From VMCP01 sp964492925 (GTDB taxonomy: Bacteria; Bacteroidota; Bacteroidia; NS11-12g; UBA955): 64,000 nucleotides of DNA. Location: positions 1 through 64,000 of the forward strand of contig CAZBMF010000001.1 of assembly GCA_964492925.1 (NCBI GenBank), given 5' to 3'. The stretch's first letter is position 1. The number at the start of each line of letters is the position of its first letter. The position numbers were made by a program, and so were the translations under genes. Of the stretch, positions 17,624-26,304 are shown piece by piece. The notes beneath the pieces are model-generated. The model was not told the DNA's origin, ran no database searches, and saw only the letters and a program-made list of their open reading frames with translations.

Positions 17624-18066
17624 TTTAATAACTCTTTAACAAGTTGAGAAATCAACTTTCCGTCGGCTTGTCCGCTTAATTCTTTCATTGCCAAAGGGAT
17701 AATTTTACCCATATTGGCAGCGCCAGATAAACCCGAAGCGGTGATGATGGCTTGAACTTTTTCACGCACTTCAGATTCACTCATTTGAGCAGGAAGAAAT
17801 TCTTCAATGATGGCCAATTCAGCAGATTCAACAGCTGCTAAGTCTTCGCGGCCTTGAGTTTTGTATATTTCTAAAGAATCTTTGCGTTGTTTAGCAAGTT
17901 TTTGAAGGGCTTTGATGCACATATCGTCGGTTACTTCTGTAACACCTTCACCAGTTTGCAACAACAAAAAGGCACTTTTGATTCCGCGCAAGGCTCTGAG
18001 TCTGTCGGCTTCTTTCGCTTTCATGGCAGTAATAATGCCGGCATTCACTTGTTCAATTAGATTCAT
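17620..18066 (-). CDS. GatB/YqeY-family protein
   Basis: A 148-residue YqeY-like protein, homologous to the C-terminal tRNA-binding domain of GatB amidotransferase. ATG 18066 (MNLIEQVNAGIITAMKAKEA) is chosen because it begins at the family N-terminus; the longer reading adds 14 residues across the promoter region. Visible family blocks are RLRALRGIKSAFLLL, KQRKDSLEIYKTQGREDL, IIEEFLPAQMSE and AANMGKIIPLAMKEL. Its role is unclear, with an RNA- or translation-related job inferred from homology. It is divergent from gltX, sharing a short promoter region with it. Confidence 0.9.
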   Translation of the reverse strand: MNLIEQVNAGIITAMKAKEADRLRALRGIKSAFLLLQTGEGVTEVTDDMCIKALQKLAKQRKDSLEIYKTQGREDLAAVESAELAIIEEFLPAQMSESEVREKVQAIITASGLSGAANMGKIIPLAMKELSGQADGKLISQLVKELLN

Positions 18067-18070
18067 ATTG

Positions 18071-18078
18071 CAAAGATA
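18071..18078 (-). promoter_or_regulatory. -7 element of yqeY in a divergent inverted-repeat promoter
   Basis: The minus strand reads TATCTTTG, a perfect TAnnTTTG, five bases before the yqeY ATG. It forms one arm of an 11-bp inverted repeat with the gltX -7 element at 18098-18105. No separate TTTG box is found, so transcription would give an almost leaderless mRNA. Confidence 0.5.
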
Positions 18079-18097
18079 CAAAACAACTTTGTTTCCG

Positions 18098-18105
18098 TAT
18101 CTTTG
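18098..18105 (+). promoter_or_regulatory. -7 element of gltX in a divergent inverted-repeat promoter
   Basis: TATCTTTG lies 15 bases before the gltX ATG at 18121. It is the mirror image of the yqeY element: TGCAAAGATAC at 18069-18079 and GTATCTTTGCA at 18097-18107 are exact inverted copies with 17 bases between them. Confidence 0.5.
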
Positions 18106-18120
18106 CACTTTTCAATTTTT

Positions 18121-19653
18121 ATGTCAACCGAAAGACCTGTTCGCGTACGTTTTGCTCCTAGTCCTACTGGACCTTTGCACATTGGTGGTGTTAGAACTGC
18201 ACTTTACAATTATTTGTTAGCAAGAAAACATGGTGGAACCATGATTCTTCGTATTGAAGATACAGACCAAAATAGATTTGTTCCTGGTGCCGAAGAATAT
18301 ATCAGAGAAAGTTTAAAATGGGTGGGCATAGAAATTGATGAGGGACCAGAACAAGGTGGTCCGCATGCTCCTTACAGACAGAGCGAGCGCAAACCTATGT
18401 ACCGTCAATACGCAGAGCGTTTGATTGAAGAGGGATTGGCGTATTACGCATTTGATACTGAGGAAGATCTTGAGCAAATGAGAAAGCGTTTGGAAGCTTC
18501 AAAGATGCAGCCAGCCTATGATGCTGTGAGCAGAATGGGCATGAAAAACTCTTTGACACTTTCTGCTGATGAGGTGAAAGAAAGATTGGATAGAGGCGAT
18601 AATTATGTCATTCGTATCAAATTACCACGTAAAGAAGAGGTAAGGTTTCATGATGTTATTCGGGGTTGGGTTTCTGTGAATACAAGTACCATGGACGATA
18701 AAGTATTGTTGAAGGGTGATGGCATGCCAACATACCATTTGGCGAATGTTGTTGATGATTATTTGATGGGCATTTCTCACGTAATTAGAGGCGAAGAATG
18801 GTTACCAAGTGCACCTTTACATGTGATGCTTTACCGTTATTTGGGATGGGAAGAAAACATGCCAAATTTTGCTCATTTGCCTTTGTTGTTAAAACCTGAA
18901 GGAAATGGAAAATTGAGCAAAAGAGATGGCGATAGATTGGGATTCCCTGTTTTTCCGATGGATTGGACAGACCCAAAAACTGGAGAAAAGAGTTCAGGGT
19001 ATAAAGAATCTGGCTACTATCCTGAAGCGGTTGCCAACATGTTAGCCCTTTTAGGCTGGCATCCAAGCGACAACCAAGAAATATTTAGCATGGATGAACT
19101 CATTCAGGTATTTTCACTGGAAAGAGTGAGCAAGAGTGGCGCAAAATTCGATGTTAACAAAGCTTTTTGGTTCAATCAACAGTATTTAAATCAAAAATCG
19201 GTTGGTGAAATTTACGAAAATATTTCAGGAATTTTTTCGCAGAAATACGGAAATGTGGAACGCAGTTATGCAGAAACCATCATTGCAATGATGCGTGAAA
19301 AATATCAATTTGACCGTGAAATTCCGGATGCGGCTTCTTATTTCTTTATTGAACCGAGTAGTTTTGATGAAGAAGTGATTCGCAAGAAATGGAAACCGGA
19401 AACCAATGGACTTTTATCAGAGTTAGGTCAATATTTTTCACAGCAAAATTGTCAAAATCCTACGGAATTTGAGTCCAGTTTCAAGCAATATTGCGAGAAC
19501 AAAGGAATCAAAACTGGTGAGATTTTGCAGCCTTTGAGGGTTGCAGTATCTGGTGTTGCTATGGGTCCTCCAATTTTTGATATGTTGGCATTATTTGGCA
19601 TTCAAAAGGTAATTAACCGATTGGAAGTTTGTGTTAATTCGATAAAACTTTAA
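18121..19653 (+). CDS. gltX: Glutamyl-tRNA synthetase
   Basis: A 510-residue class I synthetase that charges tRNA-Glu. The ATP-binding signature is in APSPTGPLHIGGVRTALYN at the N-terminus and the second signature is KLSKRDGDRLG near residue 265. The catalytic domain also has RIEDTDQNR and VIRGEEWLPSAP. ATG 18121 gives the usual N-terminus STERPVRVRFAPSPTG. Length and domain order (catalytic core, then helical anticodon-binding domain) are normal. Like the rest of the window it uses typical Bacteroidota insertions near residue 285 (FPMDWTDPKTGE). It is divergent from yqeY. Confidence 0.97.
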   Translation: MSTERPVRVRFAPSPTGPLHIGGVRTALYNYLLARKHGGTMILRIEDTDQNRFVPGAEEYIRESLKWVGIEIDEGPEQGGPHAPYRQSERKPMYRQYAERLIEEGLAYYAFDTEEDLEQMRKRLEASKMQPAYDAVSRMGMKNSLTLSADEVKERLDRGDNYVIRIKLPRKEEVRFHDVIRGWVSVNTSTMDDKVLLKGDGMPTYHLANVVDDYLMGISHVIRGEEWLPSAPLHVMLYRYLGWEENMPNFAHLPLLLKPEGNGKLSKRDGDRLGFPVFPMDWTDPKTGEKSSGYKESGYYPEAVANMLALLGWHPSDNQEIFSMDELIQVFSLERVSKSGAKFDVNKAFWFNQQYLNQKSVGEIYENISGIFSQKYGNVERSYAETIIAMMREKYQFDREIPDAASYFFIEPSSFDEEVIRKKWKPETNGLLSELGQYFSQQNCQNPTEFESSFKQYCENKGIKTGEILQPLRVAVSGVAMGPPIFDMLALFGIQKVINRLEVCVNSIKL

Positions 19654-19752
19654 CCCTCAAACATTAAATTTGAAGAAAAGGTTTCCTTTTGGAAAGAGGA
19701 ATCCTTATTTTCGCCTTTTAAAAATTGTAAAATCTTAAAGAAAAATTATACG

Positions 19753-22700
19753 ATGAATTCATTTTCTCGATTAAATGTAATCATTGGATGGCTAATGTTT
19801 GCCATCTCTTTGGTTGTTTACACACTCACATTAGAGCCTTCTGTTAGTTTATGGGATTGTGGTGAGTTTGCTTCGGCTGCCTACAAATTGCAAGTGGTTC
19901 ACCCTCCTGGGGCGCCATTGTTTTTGATGATTGGTAGAATTTTCTCGCTTTTTGCAAGCACTCCTGAAAATGTTGGTTTTTGGGTAAACATGCTTTCTGC
20001 GGTTTCATCTGCTGGTTGTGTTATGTTTACTTATTGGATCACCGTAATGTTTGCTCAAAAATTGGTTTCAGATGAAAACAAGAGCAAAACAATTTTGGTG
20101 GTTTCTGCTGGTATCGTTGCTGCTTTAACCAATACTTTCTTAGATTCTTTCTGGTTTAGTGCTGTAGAAGCGGAGGTGTACGCAATGAGTTCATTCTTTA
20201 CATCCCTCACTTTCTGGGCATTATTAAGATGGTATACCAGTGATGATAGCAAGATTGTAGACCGATGGATAGTATTCATTGGTTTCATGATTGGTTTGGC
20301 ATTGGGAACGCACATGTTGAACTTGCTTGTTATTCCAACAGTTTGCTTGGCATATTACTTCAAGAAATACAATGTAACTCTTAAAGGAATTATCATGGCC
20401 TTAATTGGTAGCGGTGTAGCATTGGGTTTTGTAATGAAAATTGTTTACCCAGGTATTCCTTGGTTATTGGCGAATCTCGATAAAATGTTCGTGAATGGTT
20501 TCGGTATGCCTTTCTATAGTGGTGCAATTGTTGCAATCGCTTTAATTGTGGCTGCCATTGTTTATTTGCTTATGTGGTCTCACAAAAAAGCAAGTCACAA
20601 TTGGAACGTTATCATTCTAAGTGCCGGTTTTATCATTTTTGGATATTCATCTTATGCTATGGTTGTTATCAGAAGTATGGCCAATCCGGCAATCGATATG
20701 AACAATCCTGAGGATCCATTTAAATTCTATGGTTATATCACACGTGAACAATACGGTGATCGTCCTTTGTTATATGGTCCTTATTTTAATGCTCCTGCAA
20801 CAGGACAGAAAGAAAAAGCACGTCGTTACTTCAAATCTAAAGAGAGATATGAAGAAGGAGATGAAAATATTGAAACATTGTTTGAACCATACGATATCGA
20901 TGGCGATGGTAGAGCAGAGAATTTCAATACCATTTTCCCGCGTATGGGTTCTATGGAACAACGTCACTTCAGAGGTTATCGTGAATTAAGTGGAATGGAT
21001 GATGTTCAAAACAGATTGGATGAACTTCAAAATTCAGGTAGACCTTTAACTGATCAAGAGAAAGCAGAAGTGCAAATGTTGGAATATACTGCACCTTCTT
21101 TTGGAAACAACATGAAATTCTTCTTTACCCATCAAATTCGTTATATGTATTTGAGATACTTTGCATGGAATTTTGTGGGAAGATTTAACGACCAACAAGC
21201 AGTTTCTGGAAACGGACAAATTGATGGAAACTGGTACTCTGGTATTCCTTTTGTTGACAATATCAACATTGGTCCTATGAAAGACATTCCTGATTACTAC
21301 AAAGATCAAAAGGCTAAAAATGCCTATTTCTTCTTGCCTTTGATTTTGGGTATTCTAGGTTTGGTTTTACAATATGGCAAAAAGAAGCATGACTTCTGGT
21401 TGGTCATGACCATGTTTATTTTTACAGGATTATTGATCATTGTTTATACAAACCAACCTCCAACTGAACCACGTGAACGTGATTATGCAGTTGTTGGGTC
21501 ATTCCAAATATTCTGTATTTGGATTGGATTGGGAGTAATTGCACTTGCTGAAGCGCTTCAAAAATACCTTAAAGGTGCTTCTGCTGTGGGTGCGGCTGCC
21601 TTGAGTATACTTCTTGTTCCTATCAACATGGGTTATCAAAACTGGGATGACCATGATCGCTCTGGTCGTTATATCGGTATTGATATGGCTAAAAACTTTT
21701 TAGGTTCTCTTGAAAAGAATGCCGTGTTGTTCTGTAATGGTGACAATGATACCTATCCATTATGGTACGCTCAAAATGTTGAGGGATACAGAACTGACGT
21801 TAGAATCATTAACCAATCTTTGTTGCCTACAGATTGGTATAGCATGATTTTAAAAGATACTGTTTATGAGTCAACCCCGCTTCCATTGTCATGGAAAAAA
21901 GAAGACCTTCAAACAGGATGTTTTGAATCTCCATATGGTATTCAAATCAACAATGAAGAATATCCAATGCGCAGAGAATTGTCAACCATTATTAAAGAAA
22001 TGCAAGATCAAAAAGCCAAGAATGGCGGTGAAACCAAAGGCATCAATTGGAATGGAAGCAAATTCTTTGTGAAGGTAGACAAAAATGCTGTTCTTGCAAA
22101 TGGGGTTGTTTCTCAATCTGAAGCGAATTTGATTGAAGATACAATCAACATCGATATTGCCAGTGGCAGATTGTCTAAAGGTGATTTGGTTATGTATGAT
22201 TTGATTGCAACTATGGCCAAAGAAGGCTGGAAACGTCCTATTTACTTCACTTCAGTATCTGGATATGATTTCGGTTTCTTGAACAATTATTTGCAATTGG
22301 AAGGATTGGTTTACCGTTTTGTACCAATTAAAGGTGGTGCAGACAGAGGCCAACCAAACAGGGTACAAGAATTCAAATTGTACAACAATTTGGTAAATCG
22401 TTACAAATACTATGGCATGAAAGATAAAAAGAACTTCTTCTTAGATGATAAAGCTTCTTATGTTCCAAATGATCTTCAGCAAATGACATTATTGTTGGCT
22501 AACTATTACATTGAGAAAATCAACAGTTTAGAGCAAATGGCCAATGGTATTAAAACAGGTAAGATGAACATGAATGGTCAAGAAGTTCCAATGGCATTGG
22601 TTACTTCTCCAGTGAAAGGATTTGCATCGGCTACAGATTATTACAATTTCTACAAAGATTCTATTCCGAATTATAAGAAACGTGGTATTGAAGTATTGTC

Positions 22701-23013
22701 GCATATTTTGAAGGAAATTCCTCAATCAGTATTGCCAATGCGTCGTGAATACAGAACAGAGTTCGGTGTTGCATTCTTGGCATTGGGTGATGAAAAATCA
22801 GCCAAGAAAATTATGGACGAAAGTGTGAAAGAGAATGTTCAATACGCTCGTTTCTATAAGAAATTACTTGATAAAAATGATAACAATCAAGTATTTGGTA
22901 GAGAATTGAACAACAGTCAGTATTTTATTAATCGCGCAATTGAAGCGGCAACCCAAAAGAATAAAATGGATTGGGCGGCGGAATACAAGCGACAATCGGC
23001 TGGCTTATTTTAA
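19753..23013 (+). CDS. DUF2723 / TMEM260-like (GT117) membrane glycosyltransferase-like protein
   Basis: A 1086-residue integral membrane protein. The N-terminal half has about ten hydrophobic segments and carries the DUF2723 signature SLWDCGEFASAAYKLQVVHPPGAPLF (near residues 31-56, an acidic pair Asp/Glu in a lumenal loop as in GT-C enzymes). The C-terminal half (from about 640) is a soluble, probably periplasmic domain with FCNGDNDTYPLWYAQNVEG. The eukaryotic relative TMEM260 is a protein O-mannosyltransferase, so a role in protein O-glycosylation is plausible but unproven for the bacterial form. It is monocistronic by appearance and ends in a strong terminator (23029-23055). Confidence 0.82.
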   Translation: MNSFSRLNVIIGWLMFAISLVVYTLTLEPSVSLWDCGEFASAAYKLQVVHPPGAPLFLMIGRIFSLFASTPENVGFWVNMLSAVSSAGCVMFTYWITVMFAQKLVSDENKSKTILVVSAGIVAALTNTFLDSFWFSAVEAEVYAMSSFFTSLTFWALLRWYTSDDSKIVDRWIVFIGFMIGLALGTHMLNLLVIPTVCLAYYFKKYNVTLKGIIMALIGSGVALGFVMKIVYPGIPWLLANLDKMFVNGFGMPFYSGAIVAIALIVAAIVYLLMWSHKKASHNWNVIILSAGFIIFGYSSYAMVVIRSMANPAIDMNNPEDPFKFYGYITREQYGDRPLLYGPYFNAPATGQKEKARRYFKSKERYEEGDENIETLFEPYDIDGDGRAENFNTIFPRMGSMEQRHFRGYRELSGMDDVQNRLDELQNSGRPLTDQEKAEVQMLEYTAPSFGNNMKFFFTHQIRYMYLRYFAWNFVGRFNDQQAVSGNGQIDGNWYSGIPFVDNINIGPMKDIPDYYKDQKAKNAYFFLPLILGILGLVLQYGKKKHDFWLVMTMFIFTGLLIIVYTNQPPTEPRERDYAVVGSFQIFCIWIGLGVIALAEALQKYLKGASAVGAAALSILLVPINMGYQNWDDHDRSGRYIGIDMAKNFLGSLEKNAVLFCNGDNDTYPLWYAQNVEGYRTDVRIINQSLLPTDWYSMILKDTVYESTPLPLSWKKEDLQTGCFESPYGIQINNEEYPMRRELSTIIKEMQDQKAKNGGETKGINWNGSKFFVKVDKNAVLANGVVSQSEANLIEDTINIDIASGRLSKGDLVMYDLIATMAKEGWKRPIYFTSVSGYDFGFLNNYLQLEGLVYRFVPIKGGADRGQPNRVQEFKLYNNLVNRYKYYGMKDKKNFFLDDKASYVPNDLQQMTLLLANYYIEKINSLEQMANGIKTGKMNMNGQEVPMALVTSPVKGFASATDYYNFYKDSIPNYKKRGIEVLSHILKEIPQSVLPMRREYRTEFGVAFLALGDEKSAKKIMDESVKENVQYARFYKKLLDKNDNNQVFGRELNNSQYFINRAIEAATQKNKMDWAAEYKRQSAGLF

Positions 23014-23028
23014 AAAAGTTTTTTAAGT

Positions 23029-23055
23029 GTCCCGCCGAAAGGCGGGACTTTTTTT
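23029..23055 (+). terminator. Strong Rho-independent terminator after the DUF2723 gene
   Basis: A perfect 8-bp GC-rich stem (GTCCCGCC / GGCGGGAC), GAAA tetraloop and seven T residues. The T-run ends directly at the ATG of rlmB (23056). Confidence 0.9.
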
Positions 23056-23826
23056 ATGTTTAGAAGAGACAATACATTACAAAAAAAAGATTCTTTCGTT
23101 TACGGAGTTCATCCTGTAATTGAAGCGCTTGAATCAGGCAAAACTATAGATAAAGTTTGGATTCAAGAGGGTGTTTTGCAAGGGCAGCTAAAAGATATCC
23201 TGATGATGTTGCGCGACAGAAATATTATATGGAAGCAAGTGCCAACACAAAAATTAAATTCTCTGGTTAGAGGAAATCATCAAGGTATAGTAGTTGCCAT
23301 TTCGGCCGTTGATTTTGCCAAATTAGAAGATGTAATTGCCGATACATACGAAAAAGGTGAAGAACCATTTATTTTGGTTTTAGATGGAATTACGGATGTT
23401 AGGAATTTTGGTGCCATTGCAAGAACCGCTTCCTGTGCTGGGGTTCATGCTATAGTTGTACCTGAAAAAGGGGGTGCTGCTATTGGTCCCGACGCCATTA
23501 AAACTTCTGCTGGTGCTTTGTTTAAAATTCCAGTTTGTAGAACCAATTCAATGTACGGTACCATCAAATTGCTTAAAAACTCTGGGTTACACATCGTTGG
23601 AGCATCTGAAAAAGGAGCTACCAATTTGTTTGAATCAAAATTTGAAGGTCCTATGGCAGTGGTTATGGGAAGTGAAGAAACTGGTTTGAGTACTGATGTA
23701 TGGAAATTGTGCGACCAATTGTGCAAAATTCCATTGATGCCAACAGGTGTTGATTCACTCAACGTTTCAGTAGCCTCTGGAATCTTCATTTATGAAGTTA
23801 TCAGACAGCGTACAAAGAATTTGTAA
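23056..23826 (+). CDS. rlmB: 23S rRNA (guanosine-2'-O-)-methyltransferase RlmB-like, TrmH/SpoU family
   Basis: A 256-residue SPOUT methyltransferase. The N-terminal substrate-binding domain (FVYGVHPVIEALESGK) is followed by the knotted SAM-binding domain with motif 1 DGITDVRNFGAIARTA, motif 2 VVMGSEETGLS and motif 3 IPLMPTGVDSLNVSVASGI. These are the three TrmH-family motifs in the right order. RlmB methylates G2251 of 23S rRNA in E. coli; other 2'-O-methyltransferases of this family cannot be excluded. ATG 23056 abuts the T-run of the preceding terminator, and no later in-frame start would keep the N-terminal domain, so its promoter must lie inside or before the terminator, or readthrough occurs. 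Confidence 0.9.
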   Translation: MFRRDNTLQKKDSFVYGVHPVIEALESGKTIDKVWIQEGVLQGQLKDILMMLRDRNIIWKQVPTQKLNSLVRGNHQGIVVAISAVDFAKLEDVIADTYEKGEEPFILVLDGITDVRNFGAIARTASCAGVHAIVVPEKGGAAIGPDAIKTSAGALFKIPVCRTNSMYGTIKLLKNSGLHIVGASEKGATNLFESKFEGPMAVVMGSEETGLSTDVWKLCDQLCKIPLMPTGVDSLNVSVASGIFIYEVIRQRTKNL

Positions 23827-23854
23827 GATTTAGTCTTAAGTTATTGTATTTTTG
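23820..23854 (+). promoter_or_regulatory. Promoter for the aminotransferase-ugd-uxs operon
   Basis: TTTG (23820-23823) and TATTTTTG (23847-23854) are separated by 23 bases. The first box overlaps the end of rlmB and the second lies 8 bases before the ATG at 23863. The spacing is at the upper end of the usual range. Confidence 0.5.
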
Positions 23855-23862
23855 CGACTTTT

Positions 23863-24993
23863 ATGTTGCATTCTATTCCCATGGTGGATCTTAAAGCCCA
23901 GTATCGTCGCTTAAAAGGCGAATTGGATGCTGCTGTTTTAGATGCTATGGCGAATGCAGATTACATTCAAGGAAATGCGGTTAAATTGTTTGAAAAAGAA
24001 CTGGCAGAAACCTTAAATGTAAAGCATGTTATTTCTTGTGCGAACGGCACCGACGCCCTTCAAATTGCCTTTATGGCATTAAATTTACCAAAGGGGTCGG
24101 AAGTGATTATCCCAGCATTTGCCTATGCTGCATTAGCTGAAGTATTGCATTTGTTAAATTTGGTGCCAGTGTATGTGGATGTAGATTCTGAGGGATATTT
24201 GATGCGCGTAGATCATTTAGAATCCCTAATTACTCCCAAAACGAAAGCCATTGCTCCAGTTCATCTCTTTGGGGAGTGCGTGAATATGATGCCCCTCTTG
24301 AATTTGGCAGAAAAACATCAATTATTTGTGGTTGAGGATACCGCTCAAGCTATTGGTGCTATGTATTGTGGAGACGGGGTGTTTGGATTTGCTGGAACAT
24401 TGGGTCATATAGGAACAACTTCTTTTTTCCCGAGTAAAAATTTGGGATGTTTTGGAGATGGTGGTGCTATTTTCACCAACAGTGATGATTTGGCAGTAAA
24501 AATGCGAATGATTGCAAATCATGGCCAATCTCAAAAATACATTCATGATGTGGTGGGGTTAAATTCTCGTTTAGATACCCTTCAAGCGAGTGTTTTAAGG
24601 GTAAAATTAAATCATTTGAAAACATTTACTGAGGCTAGGCAAAAAATAGCACAACGATATATGGATGCTTTTGCAGATCTCCAAGGAGTTTTTGTCCCTC
24701 AAAAAACACAATATGCAACACATGTATACCACCAGTTTACCATTAAATTGGAGTCGGAAACTTTGCGCGATGGTTTAAAATCATACTTAAATGGAGAAGG
24801 AATCTCTACAATGGTATATTATTTGCTACCATTACATAAGCAAAAGGCATACTCTACCCAAGATGTATTACCTTTGTCGGAGGATTTGTGTAAGCGGGTT
24901 TTAAGTTTGCCAATTTGTCCGGAATTAACATTAGAAAATCAAGAATTAATCATTCAAAAAGTAAAATATTTTATTCAAAACAATAACAAATAA
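23863..24993 (+). CDS. DegT/DnrJ/EryC1/StrS-family sugar aminotransferase
   Basis: A 376-residue PLP-dependent enzyme of the family that aminates keto-sugars on nucleotide carriers. Visible features are SCANGTDALQIAFMAL (cofactor phosphate binding), PVHLFGECVNM, VVEDTAQAIGA (PLP-ring Asp) and the Lys of SFFPSKNLGCFGDGGA as the Schiff-base residue. The N-terminal IPMVDLKAQYRRLK resembles WbpE/WlbC-like and related aminotransferases. It is the first gene of a three-gene operon with UDP-glucose dehydrogenase (3 bases downstream) and a UDP-glucuronate decarboxylase, so its substrate may be a UDP-keto sugar from this route or from the capsule locus further right. The exact keto-sugar cannot be read from sequence. 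Confidence 0.88.
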   Translation: MLHSIPMVDLKAQYRRLKGELDAAVLDAMANADYIQGNAVKLFEKELAETLNVKHVISCANGTDALQIAFMALNLPKGSEVIIPAFAYAALAEVLHLLNLVPVYVDVDSEGYLMRVDHLESLITPKTKAIAPVHLFGECVNMMPLLNLAEKHQLFVVEDTAQAIGAMYCGDGVFGFAGTLGHIGTTSFFPSKNLGCFGDGGAIFTNSDDLAVKMRMIANHGQSQKYIHDVVGLNSRLDTLQASVLRVKLNHLKTFTEARQKIAQRYMDAFADLQGVFVPQKTQYATHVYHQFTIKLESETLRDGLKSYLNGEGISTMVYYLLPLHKQKAYSTQDVLPLSEDLCKRVLSLPICPELTLENQELIIQKVKYFIQNNNK

Positions 24994-24996
24994 ATA

Positions 24997-26304
24997 ATGA
25001 AAATAGCTGTAGTTGGAACTGGTTACGTAGGTTTGGTAAGTGGAACATGTTTCGCTGAAACTGGTAATGATGTAATTTGTGTAGACATTGATCAAAGCAA
25101 AGTTGATCGGTTGAGCAATGGTCAAATTACCATTTTTGAACCAGGTCTAGAGGTATTGTTTAAACGTAATTTAAAAGAAGGGCGTTTGAAATTTACAACC
25201 AATTTGGAAGAGGCAATTAAAGATAGCTTGGTTATCTTTTTGGCCTTACCAACACCTCCAGGTGAGGATGGATCAGCCGATTTGCGCTATGTTTTAGGTG
25301 TGGCTGATCATTTGGGTAAAATCATGACAGGTTACAAGGTTATTGTAGATAAAAGCACAGTGCCTGTTGGAACTGCCGACAAAGTGCATGCTGCAATTGC
25401 GGCGAACTATAAAGGTGAATTTGACGTTGTTTCAAACCCTGAATTTTTGCGTGAAGGGGTTGCTGTAGACGATTTCATGAAACCTGATAGGGTTGTCATT
25501 GGAGCGGCTTCTGCTAGAGCGTTTGAAGTGATGGATGAGCTTTATGCTCCTTATGTGCGTCAAGGCAATCCTGTGATGCACATGGATACCCGCAGTGCTG
25601 AGTTAACAAAATATGCTGCAAACAGCTTCTTGGCAACAAAAATTTCATTCATGAATGAAATTGCACGGTTGTGTGAATTGTTGGGTGCCGATGTTGACAT
25701 GGTGAGAAAAGGTGTAGGTAGCGATGACAGAATTGGAAAAAGATTTTTATTCCCAGGAATTGGATATGGTGGAAGTTGTTTCCCGAAGGATGTGAAAGCG
25801 CTGGTGCATAGTGCGTCGGAGGTGAATTATGATTTCAAAATTTTGAAAGCCGTTGAAGATGTGAATGCAGATCAAAAGAAAGCTTTGTTGCCTAAAATTG
25901 ATCAACATTTTGGTAGCATTGCCGGTAAAAAAGTAGCATTATGGGGATTGGCTTTTAAACCTAACACCGATGATATTCGTGAAGCTCCAGCTTTGGAAAT
26001 GATTGATGCCATCATGGAAAGAGGTGCCACTGTTTCTTGCTATGATCCAGAAGCAATGCCAAATGTGAAGCAAATTCTTGGCGATAAAGTGGCATTTTGT
26101 GAAACCAGTTACGCCGCTTTAGAAGGTGCTGATTTCTTAATTATTGCCACAGAATGGCCAGAATTTAGAACCCCTGATTTCGATAAAATTGCTGGCTTAT
26201 TGAGTGAAAAGGTTATCTTTGACGGAAGAAACTTATTTGACCTTGAGGTAGTTCGTAAACATGGGTTTACTTACTATAGCATTGGTAGACAAGATATTAA
26301 ATGA
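24997..26304 (+). CDS. ugd: UDP-glucose 6-dehydrogenase
   Basis: A 435-residue enzyme oxidising UDP-glucose to UDP-glucuronate with two NAD. The NAD-binding GTGYVGLVSGTCFAE is at the N-terminus, the STVPVGTADK block and EFLREG follow, and the catalytic Cys261 is in GIGYGGSCFPKD. The C-terminal UDP-binding domain has ALWGLAFKPNTDDIREAP. The length is typical. It overlaps the next gene (UDP-glucuronate decarboxylase) by 4 bases, so substrate and product enzymes are coupled. It feeds UDP-glucuronate and UDP-xylose to surface polysaccharide synthesis. Confidence 0.96.
   Translation: MKIAVVGTGYVGLVSGTCFAETGNDVICVDIDQSKVDRLSNGQITIFEPGLEVLFKRNLKEGRLKFTTNLEEAIKDSLVIFLALPTPPGEDGSADLRYVLGVADHLGKIMTGYKVIVDKSTVPVGTADKVHAAIAANYKGEFDVVSNPEFLREGVAVDDFMKPDRVVIGAASARAFEVMDELYAPYVRQGNPVMHMDTRSAELTKYAANSFLATKISFMNEIARLCELLGADVDMVRKGVGSDDRIGKRFLFPGIGYGGSCFPKDVKALVHSASEVNYDFKILKAVEDVNADQKKALLPKIDQHFGSIAGKKVALWGLAFKPNTDDIREAPALEMIDAIMERGATVSCYDPEAMPNVKQILGDKVAFCETSYAALEGADFLIIATEWPEFRTPDFDKIAGLLSEKVIFDGRNLFDLEVVRKHGFTYYSIGRQDIK

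Noticed and set aside
19680..19705. Hairpin after gltX as a terminator
   Set aside because: The stem is only five bases (TTTCC / GGAAA) and is not followed by a T-run.
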